DNA of 64,000 bases from Bacteroides sp. OF04-15BH (GCF_003477995.1 NZ_QUEM01000008.1:62001-126000); one strand, 5' to 3'; numbered from the stretch's first letter, positions 53,785-63,730 are shown. The notes: generated from the sequence alone by a model not told the origin. Program-made: numbers and translations.

Positions 53785-55803
53785 ATGTCACAACAAGAAG
53801 ACGATTTGAGGGCATTGGCGAAAATCATGGATTTTCTGCGTGCCGTGAGTATCATTTTAGTGGTCATGAACGTGTACTGGTTCTGCTACGAAGCCATCCG
53901 GCTGTGGGGCGTGAACATCGGCGTGGTGGACAAAATCCTTCTGAACTTCGACCGCACGGCGGGGCTGTTCCATTCCATTCTCTACACGAAGCTGTTTTCC
54001 GTCCTTTTGCTTGCCTTGTCCTGTCTGGGTACGAAGGGTGTCAAGGGTGAGAAAATCACTTGGGGGAGAATCTGGACAGCATTTGCCGTCGGGTTCGTGC
54101 TGTTTTTCCTGAACTGGTGGTTGCTGCCCCTGCCGCTGCCGCTTGAAGCGGTGACGGGACTGTATGTCCTTACCATTGGAACGGGCTATGTCTGCCTGTT
54201 GATGGGTGGTCTGTGGATGAGCCGCCTGTTGAAACACAATTTGATGGAGGATGTTTTCAACAACGAGAACGAGAGTTTCATGCAGGAAACGAGGCTTATC
54301 GAAAGCGAGTATTCGGTCAATCTGCCGACACGTTTCTATTACAGGAAACGCTGGAACAACGGTTGGATCAATGTAGTTAATCCCTTCCGTGCGTCCATCG
54401 TGTTGGGTACGCCGGGCAGCGGCAAGTCCTATGCCGTGGTAAACAATTTTATCAAGCAACAGATTGAAAAGGGCTTTAGTCAATACATCTACGATTTCAA
54501 GTATCCCGACCTATCTACTATTGCCTACAACCATTTGCTGAACCACCCGGACGGCTACAAGGTAAAGCCGAAGTTCTATGTGATCAACTTCGACGACCCG
54601 CGACGCTCTCATCGGTGCAATCCCATTCACCCGGATTTTATGGAAGATATTACGGATGCCTATGAGAGTGCCTACACAATAATGCTCAACCTCAATAAAA
54701 CGTGGGTGCAAAAGCAGGGCGACTTCTTCGTGGAGTCACCTATCATTCTGTTTGCCAGTATTATCTGGTATCTCAAAATCTATCAGAACGGGAAGTTTTG
54801 CACGTTTCCCCATGCTATCGAGTTTCTGAACCGCCGTTACGAGGATATATTTCCGATACTGACCTCTTATCCGGAGCTGGAGAACTACCTTTCGCCGTTC
54901 ATGGATGCGTGGCTTGGAGGGGCTGCGGAGCAGCTCATGGGTCAGATAGCGTCGGCAAAAATCCCGCTTTCGAGGATGATTTCACCGCAGCTCTACTGGG
55001 TGATGTCAGACAGCGAGTTTACGCTGGACATCAACAATCCCGAAGAGCCGAAAATCCTCTGCGTGGGTAACAATCCCGACCGTCAGAATATCTACGGTGC
55101 GGCACTCGGTCTGTATAATTCCCGTATCGTGAAGCTCATCAACAAGAAGGGGATGCTGAAGTCATCGGTCATCATCGACGAGTTGCCCACAATATACTTC
55201 AAAGGGTTGGACAATCTTATAGCTACCGCCCGAAGCAACAAGGTTGCCGTGTGTCTGGGCTTTCAGGATTTCAGCCAGTTAGTGCGTGACTACGGGGACA
55301 AAGAGGCGAAAGTGGTGATGAACACTGTCGGCAATATTTTCTCCGGTCAGGTGGTGGGGGAAACAGCCAAGACGCTCTCCGAGCGGTTCGGTAAGGTGTT
55401 GCAGAAACGGCAGTCCATCTCCATCAACCGGCAGGATGTTTCCACCTCCATCAACACGCAGATGGACGCGCTCATTCCACCGAGTAAGATTTCCGGGCTT
55501 ACGCAGGGAATGTTTGTCGGTTCTGTATCCGACAACTTCAACGAGCGTATCGAGCAGAAGATTTTTCATTGCGAGATTGTGGTGGATGCCGAAAAGGTGA
55601 AACGGGAAGAAAGTGCCTACAAGAAAATTCCCGTCATTACAAACTTCACGGACGAGGACGGCAACGACCGCATGAAGGAAACGGTGCAGGCGAACTACCG
55701 GCGCATCAAGGAAGAGGTGAAGCAGATTGTGCAGGAGGAACTGGAGCGTATCAAAAACGATCCGGTGCTGTGTAAACTGCTACCAGATAATGAGACTGTC
55801 TAA
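53785..55803 (+). CDS. mobC: Coupling protein MobC (VirD4/TraG-type ATPase)
   Basis: A 672-residue type IV coupling protein that links the relaxosome to the channel. Four N-terminal membrane helices (IILVVMNVYWFCYEAI, LFSVLLLALSCLG, AFAVGFVLFFLNWWLLPL, LYVLTIGTGYVCLLMGGLW) precede the ATPase domain with Walker A VLGTPGSGKSYAVV and Walker B SSVIIDELPTIYF. The stop codon lies inside a 14-bp inverted repeat (55797-55810). Confidence 0.93.
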   Translation: MSQQEDDLRALAKIMDFLRAVSIILVVMNVYWFCYEAIRLWGVNIGVVDKILLNFDRTAGLFHSILYTKLFSVLLLALSCLGTKGVKGEKITWGRIWTAFAVGFVLFFLNWWLLPLPLPLEAVTGLYVLTIGTGYVCLLMGGLWMSRLLKHNLMEDVFNNENESFMQETRLIESEYSVNLPTRFYYRKRWNNGWINVVNPFRASIVLGTPGSGKSYAVVNNFIKQQIEKGFSQYIYDFKYPDLSTIAYNHLLNHPDGYKVKPKFYVINFDDPRRSHRCNPIHPDFMEDITDAYESAYTIMLNLNKTWVQKQGDFFVESPIILFASIIWYLKIYQNGKFCTFPHAIEFLNRRYEDIFPILTSYPELENYLSPFMDAWLGGAAEQLMGQIASAKIPLSRMISPQLYWVMSDSEFTLDINNPEEPKILCVGNNPDRQNIYGAALGLYNSRIVKLINKKGMLKSSVIIDELPTIYFKGLDNLIATARSNKVAVCLGFQDFSQLVRDYGDKEAKVVMNTVGNIFSGQVVGETAKTLSERFGKVLQKRQSISINRQDVSTSINTQMDALIPPSKISGLTQGMFVGSVSDNFNERIEQKIFHCEIVVDAEKVKREESAYKKIPVITNFTDEDGNDRMKETVQANYRRIKEEVKQIVQEELERIKNDPVLCKLLPDNETV

Positions 55804-55929
55804 CAAGTCCCCAAAATTGAAAATTATCCCTATCGAAGTTTGAAGTGACCCCCAAAAGTTGGATACAATTTTTTTGGGGGGCACTTCAGTTCTGACGGGT
55901 AAAATCGTAAAATTCGGACTTGTTAGACA
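55797..55929. repeat. Nested inverted repeat with IS3-like termini at the mobC 3' end
   Basis: The outer pair TGTCTAACAAGTCC (55797-55810) is repeated exactly in inverse at 55916-55929. Inside, TGAAGTGACCCCCAAAA (55841-55857) is inverted at 55872-55888 with one mismatch. The inner ends look like insertion-sequence termini (IS3-family style) with nothing between them. It marks the joint between the conserved mob genes and the AT-rich cargo. Confidence 0.65.
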
Positions 55930-55934
55930 AATAC

Positions 55935-58900
55935 TTACGCGGTTTCAACCTCAGGTACTGAATCTATCGAATTGACAAATTTAACCAATTGCGGATCTGA
56001 ATCTTTTTGTATGAGGTTTCGGAGACTCTTTTTCAATTCATAAGCATCATCCCCTGCTGTATTTATTAAATCCATATAAAAATCTTTGTTTTGCAGAATC
56101 AATGAACGGCATGCCCCATCGGAAATTACAGGTTTCACTATTTTATCAATAACGTCTCCAGCTTGACTTTTCAAATTACCATGCGATCTAAGCCATGTTT
56201 CGAAAAATTGAAACTTTATTGCATTGATAGTCTTTTTACCGATGCAGAAATCATTTCTTATATCGGTAACTGTCGATTTAATTTTTCGTTTATCCAATCT
56301 TTCAACTATATTCTTGAAACAATTAGGGAAAGGATTCAAACTTTGAGTTCCAGAAGCAATATCCATCAGAATCTTTTTGCCAAATTCAGTCAAGTTATCT
56401 GGCAAGGATTTGATTTTAGCCAGTAAATGTTTTATTGCGACAAACCAATAATATGATGTATGTGCTGTTCTTTGGGCGTATAATGTATCAACACTTATTT
56501 CAGACAACGCTTCGAACGCTATTTTATTGATATGATCGGTCAGGACATTGCTTATTTTAGTGGTCAAATCGTAAAAAGATGCGTCAGGAATTACATCTTT
56601 AATATTGTTCTTAGTGATATACTTATCCAAATCGGTATTCCACTCTGCTAAATGCTCGATAAATACCTCATCCGTTACACCTATTCTGTTCTTAATATCT
56701 TCAAATTGGGGCAATATGTCTGAGAGCAATAATTTATAGCCAAGTTTATGATTTACCATGTATTGTAGTGTTTCATTTAATAGCGGTATATTCCATCCCA
56801 CACTATTTACTAATAAGTCTCCATGATCCACATAATAGTCCATGAGTTCTGCAACATATTTTATATCTCCACCCTCTATTAAGGAAACGGAATGACCATG
56901 TGCCAATTGCATGGCGACTAAATCGTAATATCCAGACTCTTTAATGTTTCGGCCATCAGTTTCTAATTCAGAATGCAACTGATTTATGTAGGTTGAATCT
57001 AACGTTACAGGTAAAGGTCTTTCTTCGTCAGATGCCAATAAACGATAGGTTGTAAATATAGCCCCTATATTATCTTTATTTACATTCTGTTCATCAATGC
57101 AATTCGTGATCGCTTGCAAAAGCGTTGGAAACGTATAGGTAGAATTATCTTTTAACGTTTTTACAATATCTGCATGGTCGAAATTATCGGGTAGTAAGTT
57201 TGCCAAATAATTATCGAGCGCCTCCGAATTTGTTGCTACTTGATAATATTTATATGCTTTAGTTGTCGCGTTATCCCGATAGGCAGCATCTGTTGCATTT
57301 GCAGCTTGAATATAATCGATAAATGTATTTGGCTTGACTGTTTTTGCTTCAATCAATGACGTAAAATCGCACGCCAACTTATTTTGCGCAATAAACCTGT
57401 CTATTGCATCTAACGTTTTGAAATAGTCGCCGCCATTGAAGTCATTGAACCGAACTATCTTCTTATATAATTGAGCAATCACATGGTTTTGGCTTTCCGT
57501 GTCTAAATGCAACAGCAGTTCTTGGTATTCGACAGGGAACACCTGCTTCTCTATGGATTCTTTTAATTTCAATTGTGCTATTCTTTGCCATACACGCAGA
57601 ATAACATCGCTCTTTCGAGTTAATTTATGCAAACAATGTATAATCTTATCGATAAGCGCATTGTCCATACATTGTATAACTTCTTCTAATACAGTGTCAA
57701 ATTGTTTATTAGTCTCTGCATATTGATTTATGTCGTGGTCTTCTTCTCCGTTGATGCAGCCTTCAATATATTTTTTCAATGGAATTTGTCGAGCATCTTC
57801 AACATCGACACCATATACCAAAGCTGCAATTTCGCGTTGTGTTTGCAGATCATTGTTAATTATTGTTTGAATGCCATTCAGATAGTCGCCGGACAATATT
57901 TGTTCTACTGGATTTGCCAGAATATCCGTCTTCTTCAAACAGAACAATGCTATGTTTATCATCAAAATTTCGTTACACCACTCTTGTTTAAGAGCGACCA
58001 TCTCATTGATATATGATATAATTTCCCTAACATTGGCATTAGGATTTACCAATCTGAATATCCGATTTATAGTTTCTTTCGCTTCATTTTCTGTTTCTCC
58101 AAATGCTTCAACAAACAGTTTGTTGAATATACTTCGATAGTCGGTAATAACAGGAGGAGCAACACGATAAACAATAGGGAAAGTTTTATTGATAAAATAC
58201 TTGGTCAGTTGTTTCGTTTGTTCGTCGGTCTCATCTCCGAATGCACAAGCTAAATGTGTTTCATCGAAAGGAATAACAGCCCAAACATTTTCAAAACCGC
58301 TATCGGCGAAGAACGTATGGATAGAAGACCATAATTCTTTTACTTTTTCAGCGGGGAGACGATCCATGTTGTCAAAAACAAGGACTAATTAACGTTGTCC
58401 TTTTTCCTTGATAAAATCAGAAATGTCTTGCATCCATGTTTTGAACTCGTAAACCGTTGGTTCGTCTTCGCTCAAAGTCTCATAGCAAACGTCCTTTTCG
58501 ACTTTATCTTGATAAATAGCTAACATATAACTCCATCCATATTTATGATCTTTGCTATATGCCCATTTCCAAACGCACAATGCAATAAGAACTGGCAGTG
58601 CAGCTATGATAATAGACAATAAAGAAAACCACCATGTTGTGGGTGTAGGTTTTACTGCATACGCAATAAATGTAAATATCGGAGTTAAAACTGCAACCAA
58701 AAATGCCGCAACCATACCATTACTGATAAGGGGATATTTTTCGGTTACGGTCTCCGTTTTACGGGCTAATAAATATTTCAGCTTTTCAGACCATGATACG
58801 GTTTTCGTACCTCCACCTTTGACTTTTATTGTTGCATTTCCAGATAGGATACCATCATCAATAAGTTTGCTTGTAAGCAATTCCAATATAGAGCGGCGTT

Positions 58901-59189
58901 GCAAGTCCTCTTGATGTCCCCATGCGTCATACTCAAAAAAGTAATAGTCGTCTGATAATTCACGTTCCAACATTTTAACCACGTTGGATTTTCCAGATCC
59001 CCAAATACCTTCGATGCCGATAATTCGAGGTAAAGTACATTCCTCATCCAATGAATCATTCTGACAAAAATGGCGAGCAATAGTTTTTGCCAACCTTTCT
59101 TGCGAACCTCCATCGAATTTGTCAATACCACACGGTTTATTTTGGATAAACCGCGGATATTGCTGTTTGGATTGTAGTTTTGTTTCCAT
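55935..59189 (-). pseudogene. KAP-family P-loop NTPase broken by an in-frame stop
   Basis: The gene reads 1,084 sense codons in one frame, with a TAA at 58389-58391. The first part (266 residues, 59189-58392) has Walker A GIWGSGKS (residues 61-68) and two membrane helices inside the NTPase domain (about 150-210), the KAP hallmark. The second part (ATG 58367, 810 residues) starts inside Walker B: 7 codons after the stop the frame reads LVLVFDN-MDRLP. The long helical C-terminus matches KAP proteins, some of which act in phage exclusion. Split exactly between Walker A and B, neither half should hydrolyse ATP unless the stop is read through or is a sequence error. AT-rich, unlike the tra genes. 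Confidence 0.85.
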
Positions 59190-59205
59190 ATACGTAATTT
59201 ATTGA

Positions 59206-60336
59206 TTATACGAACTCCAAATAATTCTCCCGATTTACCACATGAAACTCGGCATAGGGATAGGCTTCTTGGAAGGCTTTCGGTGCGGCCGGCATTTTAT
59301 TTCCCCACTTGAACTCCAAGGCGGTAAGACTGTCGGCACTCTCCTCAATCAGGTCGATTTCCTGTTTGTCGTAGGTGCGCCAGAAATAGAACTCCCTGTG
59401 CAGTCCCTCATTGAAGTTCGCTTTGCGCCGCTCTCCGATGATGTAGTTCTCCCACAGCGCACCGACATCCTGCCGAATGGCCAGCGGTGAGAAAGCCCCG
59501 ATAATGGCATTGCGAATGCCGTTGTCGTAGAAGTACCACTTGCCAGCTTTTGTAACCTCCTTGCGTAGGTTACGCGAATAAGCCCCCAGACGATAGATAA
59601 CGAAGACCTTTTCCAATAGGTCGAGGTATTTTTCAACGGTCGTCTTGCTCATGCCGAGTTGTTTACCTAACTCTTCGTAAGAAACTTCGCTGCCCAACTG
59701 AAAAGCTATCAATCGCAGTAGATCGCGCATCTTGCTCGAATTTTTTAAGCCGTCAATTGCTAAGATATCTTTAAGCAGGTATGCACCGACAATATCACGT
59801 AGGTAGTCTGTTTTACGTTCATAGTTCTCCATCATTACTACTTCGGGATAGGAACCGTAAATCAAGCGCGCTTCGAGGTTCTGGCGGGTTTCAAGTGCCG
59901 TTTCCGTCTGTGCGATTTCCCGTTGCGAGAATGGTGTAAGGAGAAATTGCGTACTGCGGCCGACCAACGGTTCACCAGTCTTATTCAGCAAATCGAATGA
60001 CGAAGAACCACTTGCCAAGACACTTATTCCCGGTATTTCATCAACTATCAACTTCAGAATACTACCGATTTGTGGTATGTTCTGTGCCTCATCAATAGCC
60101 AGCAAATCAATACCATCCAATAAATGCCGATAATTGGCTATTGAGCGATTCTCCAATAGTGCTAATGTGTCGTAGTCTTCGCCGTTGAGCATCATCGTCC
60201 TACCTGAATAGTTGTCCACAATTTTACGCATCATTACCGTTTTACCAACACGGCGAGCACCAAAAATCAGTACTGCTTTATTGGGCGCGATTCGTGCTGT
60301 AATCTTCTCTTGAAGTATTCTATTTACTGTTTCCAT
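59206..60336 (-). CDS. AAA ATPase with DUF4143 domain
   Basis: A 376-residue protein: AAA_14 domain with Walker A FGARRVGKTVM (about residues 25-35), Walker B LLAIDEAQN and sensor VLASGSSSFDLL, then a winged-helix/nuclease-like DUF4143 region (GKQLGMSKTTVEKYLDLL, ALEFKWGNKMP). Such proteins are abundant in Bacteroidetes, often near mobile DNA; their function is unknown. It lies 16 bases ahead of the KAP gene, so the two form one transcription unit and may act together. The start at 60336 has a promoter just upstream. Confidence 0.85.
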   Translation of the reverse strand: METVNRILQEKITARIAPNKAVLIFGARRVGKTVMMRKIVDNYSGRTMMLNGEDYDTLALLENRSIANYRHLLDGIDLLAIDEAQNIPQIGSILKLIVDEIPGISVLASGSSSFDLLNKTGEPLVGRSTQFLLTPFSQREIAQTETALETRQNLEARLIYGSYPEVVMMENYERKTDYLRDIVGAYLLKDILAIDGLKNSSKMRDLLRLIAFQLGSEVSYEELGKQLGMSKTTVEKYLDLLEKVFVIYRLGAYSRNLRKEVTKAGKWYFYDNGIRNAIIGAFSPLAIRQDVGALWENYIIGERRKANFNEGLHREFYFWRTYDKQEIDLIEESADSLTALEFKWGNKMPAAPKAFQEAYPYAEFHVVNRENYLEFV

Positions 60337-60354
60337 ACCTTATAAAATATAATG

Positions 60355-60362
60355 CAAAGATA
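60355..60362 (-). promoter_or_regulatory. -7 promoter box of the ATPase/KAP unit
   Basis: Minus strand TATCTTTG, with TTCG 19 nt upstream as a near -33 box; the leader would be about 12 nt. The remainder of the 60337-60637 gap is very AT-rich with no gene besides the rteC terminator. Confidence 0.6.
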
Positions 60363-60582
60363 ATCATATTTTTTTAATTGGCGAATTTTACAAAAAAAAC
60401 GGGCTATTAAATGGCGATTTTTACAACCACAATCTTATGGAAGTTGTTTCATTGTTTTTAGTAATGATATATGTTCATACTATGATGACTCAATAATTTA
60501 CCAGACATACGTTTCTGAAATTTGTCCTTATAGGAATGAAAAACTCACATATATTGTGCTAATTAATATATAATTAAATGAA

Positions 60583-60615
60583 AATAAAAAGACAGGATAC
60601 GAGTATTCCTGTCTT
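60583..60615 (-). terminator. Terminator of rteC
   Basis: A perfect 9-bp stem AAGACAGGA/TCCTGTCTT (60589-60597 with 60607-60615) is followed on the minus strand by TTTTTATTTT. It lies 22 bases after the rteC stop. Confidence 0.85.
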
Positions 60616-60637
60616 CTCATATGTAATGGATATTTTT

Positions 60638-61243
60638 TTATTTTCTCATCCGCTCCAACTCCTCATCACGCAACATTCTCTCGTTCAGTTTTTCCTGCAT
60701 CCTGTCAATGAAATAGGTGCGGCTTTCGTTCTTCCGGCGTTTGATATCAGTGTAGAAGCGGTAGCAGTCTTTAGAATCAACCCCGAATATCTTATAGAGA
60801 AGTGGGGCGAGCTGTTTGAGCGGCATATTGCCGTTGTTGATGCAGCCCATCACGTCTATGCCGTAGATAAGTTCCACGAGGTCGATGGCATTGCCCGTCC
60901 ATTGAAGAAGGCTGGCGGTGGTTTCTGTTGCGTTGTTGGCGGATATTAGTGGTGGCACTTGGGGCGTGGCAAGGAATTTCTGCATCTTTCTTACGAAAGA
61001 CAGAGCCTTGCTGACGTAGGCGGCAATCTCTCTTTTTTCTTCTGACAGATTACGTACGGGATGGTGCTGCAACTCGATTTCGATGTAGGCAAGCGCGATG
61101 ACGGTAAGGTTCATGTCCATGCCGCCGTTGCACAGTTCGATCACTTGGGTGGCGAAAGCCGTGTATGCCGTTTCCATATTGCAGTCGCCGGCTTCGTTTA
61201 TCAGGCGGAAAAAGTCGGTTTCCGCCAGCAAGAAATAATTCAT
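60638..61243 (-). CDS. rteC: RteC-type regulator of ICE excision
   Basis: A 201-residue RteC-domain protein. In CTnDOT, RteC is made under RteA/RteB control and activates the excision operon. Seen here: MNYFLLAETDFFRLINEAGD, YIEIELQHHP, and a basic C-terminus KDCYRFYTDIKRRKNESRTYFIDRM that may bind DNA. The frame is open to 61306, but ATG 61243 begins the family-like part. No excision operon follows in this window, so its usual target is missing here. Confidence 0.85.
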   Translation of the reverse strand: MNYFLLAETDFFRLINEAGDCNMETAYTAFATQVIELCNGGMDMNLTVIALAYIEIELQHHPVRNLSEEKREIAAYVSKALSFVRKMQKFLATPQVPPLISANNATETTASLLQWTGNAIDLVELIYGIDVMGCINNGNMPLKQLAPLLYKIFGVDSKDCYRFYTDIKRRKNESRTYFIDRMQEKLNERMLRDEELERMRK

Positions 61244-61320
61244 GGTTCTGTCAATTTTGAAAATTACACTTTGTTTTCTGCGTGCGCACATGAATATAAT
61301 TGGCAAAAAACGCGGCAGAA

Positions 61321-61361
61321 AATAAAAAATCCAACACTCAATTTTACAAAGTGCTGGATTT
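61321..61361 (-). terminator. Terminator of the RibD/DHFR-like gene
   Basis: A 12-bp stem with one mismatch (61327-61338 with 61350-61361) is followed on the minus strand by ATTTTTTATTTT. It lies about 120 bases after the stop at 61482. Confidence 0.75.
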
Positions 61362-61481
61362 CAGAGGTATAAAATTCAGTATTTTTTCACAAGGACAAAT
61401 TATCTCCGACTTAAATTGTTTGTAATCGGAACATTTATTCTATTCCTGAAAATAGAAATGTATGCTTGCCGCACATTTTGG

Positions 61482-61904
61482 CTATCTTGCTTTTTTATCA
61501 AGGATATAGATAATGCGACATACACCGTTGGGATAGCTTTTCAAAGAGGAAAGCGTCCAGTGTTGCTCTGGCAGAGCCGACTTAAAAAAATGTCGTCCGC
61601 TTCCGGATATGAAAGGAACGGTGTATAGTATGATTTCATCCACAGCGTGCATCCGCAGCAGTCCGTTTATATAGTCTGCCGTGTCCGGTGTGGCTTCCGC
61701 GAGGTAACGGATGTTTGTGCAGTCTTTTCTCCATTCGTGCAGCATTGAAATGGAATAGTCCGGTGTCACACGGTAAAAGGCTTTCTTCCTGATTTCATCA
61801 AGACCGCAACGGTCAAGGCACAAATCCTGATGTGCTTTATCATATAACTCTGAAGAAAGACATCCGTCCATCGTCAGTACGGCGAGAATCTGAACTTTAC
61901 CCAT
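61482..61904 (-). CDS. Dihydrofolate reductase / RibD C-terminal domain-like protein
   Basis: A 140-residue protein with the RibD_C/DHFR-like fold: MGKVQILAVLTMDGCLS at the start, VDEIILYTVPFISGSGRHFF near the end. Family members reduce pyrimidine or pterin compounds with NAD(P)H; in mobile elements they are sometimes linked with drug resistance. It is a little shorter than usual (about 170). A ribosome site AAAGGA lies about 12 nt upstream, and ATG 61904 overlaps the end of a leader peptide ORF, so translation is likely coupled. Confidence 0.78.
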   Translation of the reverse strand: MGKVQILAVLTMDGCLSSELYDKAHQDLCLDRCGLDEIRKKAFYRVTPDYSISMLHEWRKDCTNIRYLAEATPDTADYINGLLRMHAVDEIILYTVPFISGSGRHFFKSALPEQHWTLSSLKSYPNGVCRIIYILDKKAR

Positions 61905-62034
61905 AATCGTTTCCTTTCGTTAGGCAAGGGTAAAAAAGTAGCGTGCAATTCACACTACCTTCAAGCGATGGCTCTGGTAAAGCCTTTACGGAGAGTACGT
62001 GAATGCACGCTATGCGTAAGCATAGCATAAGCAT
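61897..62034 (-). CDS. Putative leader peptide (45 aa) upstream of the RibD/DHFR-like gene
   Basis: An ORF from ATG 62034 (GGAG 11 nt before it) to TAA 61897, overlapping the RibD-like start by 8 bases. It runs through the alternative hairpins of the leader, beginning MLMLCLRIACIHVLSVKALP. The same frame is open further, to a TTG at 62145. Position and overlap suggest an attenuation or coupling peptide; translation is not proven. Confidence 0.5.
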   Translation of the reverse strand: MLMLCLRIACIHVLSVKALPEPSLEGSVNCTLLFYPCLTKGNDYG

Positions 62035-62147
62035 CACGCAATCGTCTCCGTAGTTCCAATTTACCAGATTTTCGCTTGAAACGCCTTGCGGTCTTATCCT
62101 ATATGTTGGCGGCGAAAAGCTCCTGCCAATCGCCGTTTTTCTCAAAT
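61905..62147 (-). promoter_or_regulatory. Structured leader with competing hairpins (attenuator-like)
   Basis: A leader of about 240 nt. CGGCGA/TCGCCG (62110-62115 with 62130-62135) forms the first hairpin and GCTATGC/GCATAGC (62009-62015 with 62020-62026) a second. The segment 61999-62010 can also pair with 61941-61953 (12 bp, one bulge), which excludes a local GTAG...CTAC hairpin near the ribosome-binding region. This mutually exclusive folding is the pattern of translational attenuation. Confidence 0.6.
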
Positions 62148-62153
62148 GTTATG

Positions 62154-62161
62154 CAAAGATA
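62154..62161 (-). promoter_or_regulatory. -7 promoter box for the leader and RibD/DHFR-like gene
   Basis: Minus strand TATCTTTG; transcription would begin near 62147. No good TTTG is found at the -33 distance. Confidence 0.55.
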
Positions 62162-62205
62162 GCCAAATTCAGTGAATTACGGGCTATGATTGCTTGAATT
62201 TATAT

Positions 62206-62457
62206 TTAATCTCCTATGCGCACTTTATCTCCTATCGAAACATTAATCTTGTCCAGGACTCCCGATATCTGCGATTTTATTTCGATCTCCTTCATCGGAA
62301 AAACATTGCCGGATATGTTTATTTCCTCTTTGATCTCGCGATATTGTGGTTGTGTAGTTTCGTAAATTGCCTTTGTACCTCTTAGCGAAGAACGAAAAGC
62401 AACAAATGCCAGTGTGGCGGAAAAGATGCAAATTAATATAATCTTAAATGTCTTCAT
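62206..62457 (-). pseudogene. Efflux membrane-fusion (HlyD-type) adaptor, N-terminal fragment
   Basis: An 83-residue piece: N-terminal helix (IILICIFSATLAFVAF), then the first biotinyl-lipoyl half-motif (ISGNVFPMKEIEIKSQISGVLDKINVSIGDKVRIGD), after which a stop follows at once. Full adaptors run to about 350-400 residues, so roughly 300 are missing. It shares one base with the permease stop, the natural operon spacing. Beyond the stop begins the RibD-gene promoter region, so the truncation point marks a rearrangement joint near 62205. Confidence 0.8.
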
Positions 62458-63500
62458 TATCCTATATTTTCGTTTCTAATGGCGTCAATGGGTTGTATAA
62501 CAGATGCTTTCATAGCCGGAAATGCTCCGGCAATGACACCGGACAAAATCAAGATAACCAAAGCGAGAACAGCTACATTTATATCTATTTCTGCATGCTT
62601 TATCATTGTCGCGTGACGGGCGCTTTCGAGCAACCAATTTATAATCTCAAGAATAGCTGCACCTGATATCAATCCGATGATACCGGAGATTACAGTTATG
62701 ATGACAGATTCCGTCAGCATTAACACAAGAATGGATTTAGGAGTTGCTCCTACAGCCTTACGGATGCCTATTTCGCTACTCCTTTCTTTGATCACGACAA
62801 ACATGATGTTGCTTACTCCAACAATACCACTTATCAGAAAACAAATTCCTACGATCCAGATAAACATTTTCAATCCATCAAAGAGTCCCTCAAAAGCAGA
62901 TGTTTGTGTCTCAAAATTGATTATCTGTAAGGCTTGCTTATCAGAATAAGCAAATTGGTATTTATTAGCGATGAAGGCTCTCAGCTCATTCTCAAATCGC
63001 TTGGAATCAACTTCTTTGTTCAGATATAAACAGAAAGCGCGCAATGGAGTCTTATTGTCAATACAGTTTATGTAACTTGAGAAGGGCACATATACCGAAT
63101 TGATTTCCGAAGCGCTGAAAATATCATCATTCTTTAGTACGCCTATCACCTTAAAATCAATACCGGCAATGTTGATCGACTTACCCAACGCTTTTTGATT
63201 ATTAAATAAGGTCGTACTGACATTTTCGCCGATAATGGTAACATTACGGGTATTCTCGTCATCTCCTTTATTAAAATATCGTCCATCTTCGTTGATTTTA
63301 AGTATCTTAATTCCCATATAGTTTTCATTGATTCCTATAATCTTAAAAAGTCCGCTTTTAGCTTTATTCATCACTTGCGAATAAGGTCCTGTTATTTCAG
63401 GCGAAATAGCTTTTATCCCCGGGAACTGTTTCTTTATGCGGTTAAGAAAATGCAAATCGAAATGCAATTGTTCCCCTTCTCTGATATTCTTATACTTCAC
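62457..63500 (-). pseudogene. MacB/FtsX-type ABC transporter permease lacking its N-terminus
   Basis: 347 residues: the periplasmic MacB core (about 1-210) and three C-terminal membrane helices with FLISGIVGVSNIMFVVIKERSSEIGIRKAVGATPKSIL, the FtsX signature. The usual first membrane helix and about 60 residues are missing. The frame has a stop 4 codons before the GTG at 63500. It begins exactly where the sensor-kinase fragment ends, so it is a fusion joint, not a natural start. With no anchor helix it is probably non-functional. Confidence 0.8.
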
Positions 63501-63730
63501 CCAGAATCCTCATCATTCCATACCATGACGGATTCACCATAAGTTACTAACGTGGTCACATAGCGGTGTGTGGTATTGATATTGTGCTGGGTTTGAAAAA
63601 TAGCGATTGATTCATTCTCTATTTTCTGTACACGACTACGCTCGTGCAGAACAATAGCGACCATGCTGCCAATGATCGCCATTAAAAGAAAGTATCCTAT
63701 AAATATTTTATGCTGCAAAAGTATTTTCAT
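63497..63730 (-). pseudogene. RteA-like sensor histidine kinase, N-terminal fragment
   Basis: 77 residues that open with a membrane helix (FIGYFLLMAIIGSMVAIVL) and resemble the start of RteA-type kinases of CTnDOT elements (HERSRVQKIENES, TTHRYVTTLVTYGESVMVWNDED). It then runs into permease DNA and stops. The kinase domains and the partner rteB are absent from the window. The 121 bases upstream to the TolC-family stop contain no other gene. Confidence 0.72.
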
